Shown here: piece by piece, positions 54,756 to 64,000 of the stretch | Layout of the letters: each line of letters begins with the position of its first letter | How positions within the stretch are numbered: the first letter of the stretch is position 1 | Assembly: GCA_021234155.1 (NCBI GenBank) | Contig: JAJEKV010000472.1 | Span: 118,965-182,964 of the forward strand | From: Isoetes taiwanensis | Taxonomy: Eukaryota > Streptophyta > Lycopodiopsida > Isoetales > Isoetaceae | DNA: 64,000 nucleotides | Direction of reading: 5' to 3' | Notes under the pieces: generated by a model | Databases searched by the model: none | What the model was told of the DNA's origin: nothing | What the model saw: only the letters and a program-made list of their open reading frames with translations | Translations under genes and position numbers: made by a program

Positions 54756-54860
54756 GTTTTTAACGTCACGCCACTAGGCATTGACATTTGGTATTCATGA
54801 CATGCAATTTTTTTTTAAAGTTCCATATGCAAGTAAAATGTTTCTACACTTATTTTGAAT
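54472..54860. repeat. Inverted duplication, arm 2 (with GATA expansion)
   Basis: Reverse complement of 52225-52523. In place of a short unique stretch in arm 1 it carries the GATA microsatellite (54678-54754). Confidence 0.8.
54678..54754. repeat. (GATA)n microsatellite, about 19 units
   Basis: Uninterrupted GATA units on the plus strand. Likely highly polymorphic. Confidence 0.97.
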
Positions 54861-56644
54861 ATACATTCTACTCATACCCATCGTGCTGTTGTTCTGTCAG
54901 ATTAGCAATTAAATACCAACCAAGGGCTTACCAATGATTAAATCAATATATTCTAAACGATAATATTATGTGTATACCAATATGGAGTCCAATGCAGTCC
55001 TCCCCATTAGGTACAAAAGGCAACCCAGATAATGGATGTAAGGAGTGCGCAATTGTGAATGTCTTGTGCAGAGTAAGTTGCTAGCCATCTACATAGAGAA
55101 TATTGTTAATATCTAAGTAATTACCTAAGGCGATTGTTTCTTGAATTAGAGTGTTTCTTCTCTAACATTTTCTCTTTTGTTATGCATTGATGTATGTTGA
55201 ATTTTCTTTCCTCCAAATTATGTACTGAACAGTTGGGTCGCATTACTAAATGCGTAATCTTTTTTCGAGCGGCGCCGCCACGCTTGATGATAGAAAAGTG
55301 TTGCTCATAGGGATCAATCAGGAGTTGAAAAATAGGAAAGGAGTTCAAGAATAGTTAAGGTCAGCGAAGAAGTATTTGCAGGTGGAAATGATCTGATTTC
55401 TGGAGATATTTTGGTTTTATCTCTTTTTTGAGTGGTAAGGAGACAAAAAATACAAGGGCAGGGGCTTTTGGTAGGGGAGGGGGGCTAAATCCGACGTCAT
55501 AGAAGATAAATCTGCCATATCCAGAGCTTTGCCTATGCATAAATCGGTTTATCTCCCTCATCAGAGGGCATTCTCAGAAAAGTTTTTTTTCTCTAAGTGC
55601 AGTTGTTCTGCTTCCTGTTACAACCTACGAAGTAAAACACAAATGCTTCTCTATGAATATTTGACTCTGCGCAAGAGATTAAGCCTGGAGCAGCTGAAAA
55701 CAGAGGAAAGAGAGGAGCTCTAATCACAGAAGAAAAAGGAATTTTTTGTTACTTGCCACGTGGTCGAGTTGAAGGGCATATATATTATCGAGATACTTCA
55801 TCTATTGCTACACTAAATATCATATCCATATAGTTTGAATCGGACAAGAATATTAAGAATGCTGAATATTATATTGCAAGAACATGCTTTAGTACATTTT
55901 ATGCTTTAGTACACATTATGTATATAATGCCATACAGACCTTTAAATTTTCCACTAGCCCTAAGCTTTTTTCCTATTGTTATATATGTGGAGATATTTTG
56001 ATAAATGTGTAGAATGAGTACCTTAATTATCTGAGTAAGTCATTGTGCTTAAATCACTGGCATTCATACTTGCCATCTGTTCAACATCATGTATGGCATT
56101 CCATATTTTCAATACTTGTAATTGCAAATTATTTGAATGCCATATACACTCTCATGGTTGATAGGGAAACACCAACATTCTATTTCATTAGCTTAAAATC
56201 AAAACACCAATTTGAAACTTTCGAAAGTATTCAAATACCCTTCCAATGATCTGCCAATGTGCACGCCATTGAGACCATGTCTTATTCTAAAAGTTGAAAT
56301 TCCATCTAACCAACCTACAAAAACTTCAACATCTACATGCTAACCCCGACATACACTAATATTACTAGAGCTCGAGTTAAGCCTGACAATGTCATGTACG
56401 GAAGCATCCAAAAATGATAGACATTAGGTCTCTGGTGATGTGCACCATGGCAGAGTTCCGTAATGACTAAGAGCACATTGACCCTATTAAAATTGTAGTT
56501 GATGAAACTTATCTAATCTTTTGTCAATGTTTTAAGCGTAGAATTGTCACATAGAAAAAACATAAGTGTTCTGGAATGTCTCATATAAGTTTTCCCACTT
56601 AAAAGGAAGCTTTGTTTGCCTCCCATAATCCTTATATACATTGG
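54861..56644. other. No gene recognised
   Basis: AT-rich, with scattered short frames only. Confidence 0.4.
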
Positions 56645-57035
56645 GCTTTTAGAAAGAGTACAAAAAGATAGAATATAGATAGAAGATAATATATAGAATA
56701 GAGAAAAGAGAAGGGGAAAGAACAGAGGGTGATAATGGGAGAATAGAGTGAGAATAGACAGAGAAACAATATAAAGAGGGAAGAGAACAGACAAAATAGA
56801 GAGAAAAGATAGAGAACACAGAGATAGAAAAGAATAGAGGGAGAATAGCCAGAGAGAGAACAAAAAGAGGGAAGAGAATAGTGAAAATAGAGAGAAAAGA
56901 ACGGAGAGAAGAGATAATGCAGAAAGAGAGAGAAGAGACAGAGAAGAGGTAGAGAGAATAGAGATGAGATAGAGAGAGAAAGGCATGAAGAGAAAAGAGA
57001 GAGAGAAAGAATAGATAGAGAAGAGATAGAAAGTC
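56645..57035. repeat. GA-rich purine tract
   Basis: Nearly pure A/G on the plus strand (GAGAGA, AGAATAG, AAGAGA). The Ser/Leu-rich minus-strand frame here is a simple-sequence artefact. Confidence 0.92.
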
Positions 57036-57226
57036 GTATTTAATTAAAGTGGGACAAATCTTGAATTTTGGGACTCGGACTGAAAATGGGACTCACACAC
57101 CATAAAAGAAATTTCTGAATTGATTGCTTGAATAGAATTACACATGACACACATAGAATTGGGTTACTTGTTTTCCTCATAAATTTTACAAACCAGTAGT
57201 TGAGATAGTTTTCAAACTTCTCAATA

Positions 57227-59520
57227 TTATGTGCCCTCATACAATGATATAGCATGGAGGTTGCTCATGGCCTTGTCCATCTCCCTTCTTGGGATCTTGT
57301 GTGTGTTGTCCTTTGCAACGTGAGAACTTGGATATGACCATACCACACACTCCACCAATTCCCTCCTTTGAGGGTCAGCATAATTTGCCCTCCACTTCTT
57401 CTCCCACCAGTCAGTGTATTGCTCCTTCAAGTTGCCCTTCTTGTGTCTCCCAATGGGCTCCCAATATTGAATTTGGAATCCGGGACTTAACTCCTCTCCA
57501 TCGGGCATAGTGGTGGTTACATCGAGAGAGTGCCACCCCTAACCATATTGGACAGTCCTCATCATCAGGCCTTACTAGCACAAAGTATCCTTCCTTGATG
57601 TCCTCAAAGGGATCCCACTCAGGAAGATCAAACCACTTCGGCTTTGAGGCCTTACTTCCCACAAACCACTTGGAACCCTTTTGGGACCCAAGTGAGCATT
57701 CTTAGGCGTGCTTGCACCTTGAGAACCCTCCTATCTTGACTCGGCAAGAACCCGTCTCTTAGCTCCCTCCCACATGGCTGTTCAGTTTCCAAGCATGTCA
57801 CAACTTTCTCCCAGTACTTGATTAGGGAGTCCATTTGATTTTTCTTAAGAGTGGAGGTGTGCTTTCCATTTCGAACATCATCCCAGTGTGTTATGTAATC
57901 CTTGATGCCCTTCACCGGTTGGCTAGAGTCTTTGACTGTCTTGAAGGGAGGTAGTGGTTTTGGTTGCCCTTTAGGAATGAGAACTTCACCGAAAGACACC
58001 CCTTTGCCACAACTCGATACCTTGTGCGAGGGCATCCACAACTTGTCACCTGGTCTCCACTTATATTGCATGATTGGTATTCCATCCCTAACCCAAAACT
58101 TGAACTGAAGTGGCTTTGTGTGTCATGTCAACTGGTCCTTACCATCTAGCAAGTATCCTTCTACAAATGATTTCCAATCTGCAACCTCATCCATCAAGAA
58201 AGCCATTGGGTTGGGGTCAATGCAGCTCTCAAACACATCCATTAGTTAGGGAGAGTGGTCACGTTTTTCTCTCTTGAGCTTGGTGGAGAAAGTTCCAAAG
58301 AATCCATCTATATCATCATGCGTATGCCCAACCATCATGAATCCCACTTTCACAACTTTGAATACTCCCCTTCTTTGTCAAGTATGACATTGCCCCAAAC
58401 ATCCATCTATTCTTGTTTTCTTTCCAACAGTTGTCCAAACCGAACACATAGCTCCTCAGCGGTGATTTCTCAAGTAAGGGAAATCATCCCAAGTCCTCCT
58501 TGATTCACTAGACACCTTGGATGTGAGCTTTTTATATCGCCTTTTGGTAACAAATCGGTTGATCATCCATCAAAGCCTCAAAATGGGTCTTTGAAGGGAA
58601 TACCTCCTCCCTTCTATCGATCCTTTCTCTAGTGTTCTCGGGCACTTGAAAATAGAGCTCACATGGAAGTTTGGATCATCCCTCCATAGATCAAGCACAA
58701 AATGACCATATGTTCCAGTTCCATGACCATGTGTTAATACACCCTTGGACTTATTTTCATCGAAAAGCGTTTTGACAACGCTTGGGTAAAGGATCTAGCT
58801 TTGGCAAGAAAGTCTTGTGTTGGTCCATCTTATCATGAATTATACACAAAAATTTGTCCCATTTGCATCTCGGAAAATGTTCTCCCTTTGCCAATACAAC
58901 TGTCTACATGATATTTGGTCCCTTTGGTGATCTGCAAATTGCTCCCTAATTGCCATTCTTTCTTTCTCTATTGCGGTTGATGCAAGTGTATCCTTGAGTT
59001 GAATGCAAGTGTTGCACTTTGAGAATGACATGTGTTGTAGGACACTCACGTCCCAGAAGTGAGTGCTCCATAACTTCTTGAAATGTGATTGAGAAAGAGG
59101 CCTACCTCCAAAGTTTCTAGGATGGAGTTGACCTCCTTAAGGCACTCCTTCCGGATATAGTGTTGTGGCAACACTCTTTGCACCACTCGCACAACACCGT
59201 GCTCGTTCACCTTCGACTTGTGAGGCATAGATTGAGACATGTATCTCACAAAGCTCTCAAGGCGCAATGGCCTTTAGAGTATTTGCTCTAGTTTTCAAAG
59301 TGAGTGCATTACCATGTTGGAACAAAGTGTGCCCTTTTCTAACCTGCTCCCAAAGATCACGTAAAATGAAGACTTGCTCACCCCAAGAATCCATCTCAAT
59401 GCTCTCATACATACCTTCATGCCCCTCAATTGATATAGTAGTAGCCCGTGTTTTCATCATAGCCGGAATTCCTACACAAGGAGTAAATGAAATTAATCCT
59501 ATCTTTTTGAAGCTGTCCAA
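57227..59520 (-). pseudogene. DUF7869-type transposase-like gene, decayed
   Basis: Order on the minus strand: N-terminal MDSFKKIGLISFTPCVGIPA (59520 on) and FILRDLWEQVRKGHTLFQHG; RVVQRVLPQHYIRKECLKEV; FSKCNTCIQLKDTLAS with HQRDQISCRQLYWQRENI; then, in other frames, IIHDKMDQHKTFLPKL (about 58800-58848), GLDNCWKENKNRWMFG (about 58391-58450) and VGHTHDDIDGFFGTFS (about 58289-58340). The DKMDQ.KT, LDN...NKNR and GHTHDDID motifs are what I know from DUF7869 proteins, a DDE-like family in transposons of ferns, mosses and animals. C-terminal pieces continue as QYKWRPGDKLWMPSHKVS, ASKPKWFDLPEWDPFEDI, GYFVLVRPDDEDCPIWLG and QIQYWEPIGRHKKG. Many stops and shifts make it a fossil. Element ends were not found. 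Confidence 0.72.
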
Positions 59521-60170
59521 TGTATTGGGACCTTATCCGCATACGAGGTCATCCACATTGTATCGCAGACTGCGTGCAATCTAGGTTGCAACACTCTTGT
59601 CCCCTAATTGCCTCCAGATTTTCTTTTGGTTGGTGCCATACTTTCCATCCTTTCTAAATATTTGTCACTTCTAGGCCTCTTGGGCACCTTTGGTACCTTT
59701 TTATGAAAGACATAGCGTCTCTTCCTTGTGATCAAAGGATGCTCATCGACCACCAAATCTTCCACATGGCCTTGGGTGGGCCTTGGGGTGTGTAGTTGAT
59801 GGGGCAATCTAGAGTATCACCATTCTTGTGTGTAATATATCTAATTGGCCATCTCAATCGAGCTTGGGACTCCAAAGCAGCCACGAGCACACAATGCAAT
59901 CACTAGAGCTTCCACGGGACATGATTGTATCAACTTCGATAAGAAGCTTCACAATGCCAACTCCAAGATGTTCATCTCCCGACCTCTCATCATTCACACT
60001 ATCAAATGGATCAACAAGTAGTTATTATACCCTATGCAAATACCGATGCAGGTTGCAAGGGTGCAACAAAAGGCAACCCATCTTCCTCCATTGGAGCCTA
60101 GGGCAATGGCCTCCTTTGGACTTCCCGGCTCCATTTTACTCATCTCACATGTTCCACTGAATGAAAAAAG
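59521..60170. other. Upstream region of the DUF7869-type pseudogene
   Basis: A basic minus-strand segment at 59604-59807 (KRRYVFHKKVPKVPKRPRSD) may be its N-terminal extension. The rest is unassigned. Confidence 0.4.
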
Positions 60171-60430
60171 CTCACATTAAAACCATCCACAAATATGACC
60201 ATATGAACCATATAAAACCATACAAACATATTAAATATAATCATATTATATCATACAACCATATTAACTAAAAATCATACAACCATATTAACTAAAATCA
60301 TATAACCATATTAAAGCATACAACCACACTCATTCTAAACCATATGTAAACATTGTAAACATATATAACCATTGAAACTATTCAACCATTGAAACCTTAT
60401 TAAATACATAAGATAACATATATAAACATA
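60171..60430. repeat. Degenerate ACCATATTAA-type AT-rich repeat
   Basis: Repeated CATATAACC, ACCATATTAA and CATACAACC words on the plus strand, without a fixed period. Confidence 0.7.
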
Positions 60431-61480
60431 TAACCTACCCTTTCATATCTTGTCATGTCCACGTGGCCTCTTGAGAGGCTGTGAATCGCGGGCCATGTCA
60501 ACAATCCAAGCTTGCCACGTCATGGAGGGCATGGCCCACACGCGTGACAATGGTTTTATTATTGCACTTTTACGAGGTTCGAGGGTGCGCCCAATTAATC
60601 GCACCCTCTTCCTCTCCCCGACCATTCTTCCTCCCCCCGCTTTTCTCGATCACTCATCCTCCCCTGTTTCCTAGGGGCTCGCTTTACCCGATCAGGCGAT
60701 CGATCGAACCGAAAGCGATTCCAAGGCCATCTTATGACAGCAGCTTGGTCGATGGATCGGGGACGCTTCCGGTACCGAAGTTCTCGCCAAGCAGATTCAT
60801 TGTTCGAGCGGGTTCTTCTGCCGAGAAGAAAGTGAGGCCCTTTTAGTCTTTGCTTTTTAGTTTTACGTAAGTCCTTTAGTGCATTTTTACTTATATTACG
60901 TTGTTAGAGGCTCTTATTGATCCCTCGATACAATTCTGACCGAGAAATCCTTATTCACGCTTTGCCAACGACTATACCCACATGGGCGAACTTCGGAAGC
61001 CTCCGCCTCATCCAAACAAATCTTCGGTATGTTTTTGTAATATCATACCCTTTTTAATCTCATTTCTCACATCTTGTTCTCCTTTGTTCTCTCGTACTCT
61101 TCTCCCTTTGTTCTCTGTTTTCTCATTGATCTCACTAATCTCTTTGTTATTCCGTTTTTCCCTTTGTATTGTTTTACATTTTTTGTTATCTTTTTCTTGC
61201 TTGTGGTTGAATTGAATACATTATGCGGGCACAAGTGAGAATAGTGGTTAGAGTAGTAGCAAGCAACCGAGATAGAAATCATCGAGAGGCGGTATTAGGA
61301 ACTAAGATATTGCAGAGCATTAATGTAACATAACTAGGAATGTCTTTCTCCCAAAGAAGAACTAAGAATAGGAATTGCTTCACGGAATCTCCATTTCTAA
61401 CTCAAAGCAAATCCACCGCAGGAGACATGCATGTGGGAAGGGAGTGGCGAAGTTGGGAATATGCCAGCTTGCCAACAATC
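60431..61480. other. No gene recognised
   Basis: A GC-richer part (60600-60840) has a plus-strand frame ending SPSRFIVRAGSSAEKKVRPF with no family match. A pyrimidine-rich stretch follows at about 61040-61200. Confidence 0.35.
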
Positions 61481-62750
61481 CAGAAGTACAGTTTCTTCTC
61501 GACTCATGAAGTCGAGAACTTCCCGACTTCATGAGGCGAGAAGAGGGAGTGTACACTGGACCGTTGGCGTTGAGGGATTCTCGACTCGCGATTCGATTGC
61601 ACAAACTACCCAATGTCTTCACATTCTTTAGAACCCTCGGCATAGCCTTCGACTTTCGTGAGTCGAGAATGTGATCACCGCCAATGGCTCTTTGTGTGTC
61701 GCAGGTGCCTCCACCGGTCCGAGCCACTCTCCTTCTATCTTCCTCGGACATTGCGAAGGGAAGTGGTTTTCCACCGTCTGCGCAGCCAACTCTTAGCAAC
61801 CCAATTCTCAGGTGGTGGTCGAAGTGGCCTCTACCCAATCAAAGACCGTCTCCTTCAACCATCTTCGTGCCGAATATTGCGAGGGGATGGGCTCCCGATT
61901 GGGTGGAGGCCTCGGCGACTAACCAAGGTGCCGGCAGCTTTCGGAGCTTCGTGAAAACGCGGGCTGCAAAGGCACTTAGAGCGGGCTGCGGTTTTAACAA
62001 CTCTCCTTCTATCTTCCCGGACATTGCGAAGGGAAGTTGTTTTGATTTGTCTGCGGGCCAACTCTTAGCAACCCACAGGGAAACCACAGAGTTTGTTTAT
62101 GCATTTCGGCCATGAAGTCGGGGAATGCCTTACCAACCGCACTCCATGTGTACCATCCGAGTTTCGATGGCTAAGGCATTCTCGACTTGCAGTCGAGAAT
62201 ATAGACGCAAACCAACTCAAGCACGAGGGAAACCATAGAGCTGGTTGTACGCGATTTCGCCTCGCTGATGGGAATGCCTTTAACCAACAGGGCACTCAGG
62301 TAGGTCTTCTTGGGAGTTACGGATGGCCAAGGCATTCGACTTGCGGTCGAATGTGTAGATGAAACCACGCGATGATGTATTCGCATTCAAGCTCGAGGAA
62401 TCCCCTTAGCCGACCAATTCTCCCTGTATGGTAGCGGTGGCCTCGACCGGTCGAGTCACTCTCCTTGAACCATCTTAAATTAAATTGTTAGAAGGGGAGG
62501 GCTCGGTTGGGTGGAGGCCTCTACAACTAACCCTTGGGGAAACCCGCGAAGAGAGGAAGCCAAGGCTTGCATTCTCTACAAATCTTGCGCGCACTTTCTA
62601 TTCTCACGCTTTTTAGTCCCAAGTGCATCTAGCACGTGCGAAGCCACTCTCCTGAACCATCTTCCCTAATATTCGCGAAGAGGAGGGTTGGACAGTGTGA
62701 GGCCCTCCGGGACTAACTACAAGAGGATGCATTTGAACCGCATCTCCCGG
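61480..62750. repeat. Decayed repeat array with TCGAGA motifs
   Basis: Two kinds of unit recur. One is CTCTCCTTCTATCTTC then GGACATTGCGAAGGGAAG then CCAACTCTTAGCAACCCA (61727-61805 and 62001-62074). The other has CTTCAACCATCTT, AATATTGCGAGGGGA and GGGTGGAGGCCTC, then AACTAACC (about 61851-61925, 62459-62535, 62648-62720). GACTTCATGAGTCGAGA-like palindromic words are scattered at 61500-61520 and 62190-62350. Confidence 0.65.
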
Positions 62751-63582
62751 GCCTTAGTCCTAGCTCGATCTATGTACAACATTCCAAGTAAATGGCCCAT
62801 GAAAAACACACCTAAAACAGAATCGTTTCTTTACCCTCGATCCATTGTTTTTGCCGAGCATCTCAACCCAGAGTAAATCATCTCTCGCTGAAAAATGCCG
62901 GACAAGGAAACGATGAACTGGTCGAGCTTATCGCCAGTTCCATTATTTAAACACATACGGCATGTTCTACCGTTTAAATAACATAGGCATCTCTCAAACT
63001 CACCTCTTCACGCAAGAATTCCTTGGGCCATCAGATCACGGATCCGCAGCCTCACCTAGAGTCTTTGCTTCTTTGGGTCTCTTCAAGAGTGTATTCGTGA
63101 TCTAATACTTGTATCATCGCGATTCTCGTATCCCGCTCCATGGCGCCGCAGTTGTAGAGTTCCTGTCAGCGCCCCTCTCCGCTTTCCTACCTTAGCTCCG
63201 TGCTCATCGATCAAATCAATCGCTTGCAATAGGACGCCAATGTCAGGAAAACACATATGCAAGGCGCCAGTAGCGTACTTTACGCGCCGGGGCGCCATTC
63301 CTGGTCGCTAACATTCGATGCTCCCTCCCAACTCGAGGTCCCCAATGCCACAGGGGAAGATAAACCACGCCCGGCCACTTAGTCCCTTGATGTGATTAAA
63401 TTTCTAAATAGTGTTTTTAAAGCCGCACGGCTGTACTTTAGCCCGCTTTTTCATAAATGATTGCATGTCCTTAACTTCAAATTAAAGAACACTCGATCTT
63501 TTTACATGCAGTCCTAAAACTCACAACGTAGGAGGAGACTTTAATTTACAGTGAGGGTCCAAGAGGATGAGAGGGCATAAAG
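62751..63582. other. No gene recognised
   Basis: Mixed composition; no convincing frame or RNA gene seen. Confidence 0.35.
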
Positions 63583-63972
63583 ACATGACTGGGCCCAAGA
63601 AGCGAGGCGGAGGAGGGGATGCTTCTACCAAATTGGCAGCGAAGAAGAAGAAGACAAACACCCCAGGTGAGCTCGAGGTTTTTCTTTGTGGAATACCTTA
63701 ATCGATCCATCCTTTCTTCTTGCAAAAGATTCACCTCAGACTCACTGGTGATCACCGGGCTTCAACTCCATTCTTCGCCATCGAGGGATTGGAGGCAGAG
63801 CTTCTTGAAACAAAGAAGCCAGATTTCTGGTGGTATGTCGAGGTATCGCAAATTGGGAAGGAGAAAAGATACATTTCTACACCAAAGGGACAAGAAGAGC
63901 CCGGCGATGCTACAAGAAAAATCGGGTGTTGTGTTTCTTCGTCAAGGCCAGATTCGTTTTAACACTACATAA
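63583..63972 (+). CDS. Possible 5' end of a gene at the right edge
   Basis: An ATG at 63583 opens a lysine/glycine-rich N-terminus (MTGPKKRGGGGDASTKLAAK) that ends at a strong donor-like CCCCAG/GTGAGC near 63664. A pyrimidine-rich stretch (TCCTTTCTTCTTGCAAAAG) then precedes an open stretch from about 63730 reading IHLRLTGDHRASTPFFAIEG, KKPDFWWYVEVSQIGKEKRY and STPKGQEEPGDATR. The phases do not join cleanly with the obvious acceptor, so the exon limits are uncertain. The basic start suggests a nuclear protein. Family not recognised. Confidence 0.35.
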
Positions 63973-64000
63973 AAGTCGAGTAATGCTTTAAGAGTAAGTT

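Noticed and set aside
56513-56986. 157-residue Ser/Leu-rich reading frame on the minus strand
   Set aside because: It is a translation of the GA-rich purine tract; composition is purely simple-sequence.
1-64000. tRNA, rRNA and telomeric or centromeric satellite sequences
   Set aside because: I looked for tRNA-like box A/B pairs, rRNA words and TTTAGGG arrays and saw none beyond single telobox motifs; this was by eye, not a covariance search.

Overview
This window looks like nuclear DNA of a land plant, most likely a seed-free plant such as a fern. Nothing in the sequence proves the species. The reasons are the plant-type transposon mix (a chromodomain Ty3/gypsy element, Ty1/copia, plant LINEs, a PIF/Harbinger element with a MYB/SANT-like partner gene, a ZMYM6/DUF4371-type hAT), a pseudogene of a plant rhomboid-like protein (RBL13 type), and transposase-like families that I associate more with ferns, mosses and invertebrates than with flowering plants. 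Very little is ordinary host gene space. The best host-like gene piece is a GC-rich coiled-coil exon at 4139-4594 (-).

The core of the window is a set of nested insertions whose junctions can be read directly. (1) A PIF/Harbinger element (about 7640-10670, resuming at 49466) was hit by (2) a minus-strand Ty3/gypsy element, 10671-49460, with target duplication CCAGA on both sides. (3) A hAT element (14350-17921, target duplication ATTCTACC) split the gypsy polyprotein between protease and reverse transcriptase. (4) A 10.8-kb DNA transposon with 21-bp terminal inverted repeats (29056-39840, target duplication TACG/TATG) landed inside the gypsy 5' LTR. (5) A copia element (about 41011-49266) landed in the same LTR. 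(6) A LINE (about 45490-48717) landed in the copia gag gene. The gypsy primer-binding site (28997-29009) and polypurine tract (11230-11242) fix its ends and orientation.

The most unusual content lies between the gypsy primer-binding site and its gag gene. A minus-strand reading frame at 22417-23586 ends in a clear histone H3 histone fold. It is fused behind an unknown N-terminal region of about 180 residues and a DQ-rich linker. A second gene-like set (20118-22150) follows on the same strand. It has its own plant-style promoter motifs and a weak resemblance to the H3 loop-2/alpha-3 segment. A decayed rhomboid copy and a perfect 122-bp-arm foldback element lie further upstream in the same interval.

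The 10.8-kb DNA transposon carries a decayed plus-strand protein with WSDG, HGKG and DGEGA motifs, a two-exon unknown gene, an array of 19 GGAATATTCC palindromes at 24/27-bp spacing (heat-shock-element-like), and a minus-strand multi-exon gene that may end in a Ulp1-like protease domain. Outside the nest, the left flank has a 5'-truncated LINE and one copy of a roughly 530-bp repeat. An inverted second copy sits just right of the nest at 49664-50163. The right flank (50.2-64 kb) holds duplicated segments, a GATA microsatellite, a GA-rich tract, a fossil of a DUF7869-type transposase-like gene (57.2-59.5 kb), a decayed repeat array and a possible gene start at the right edge.
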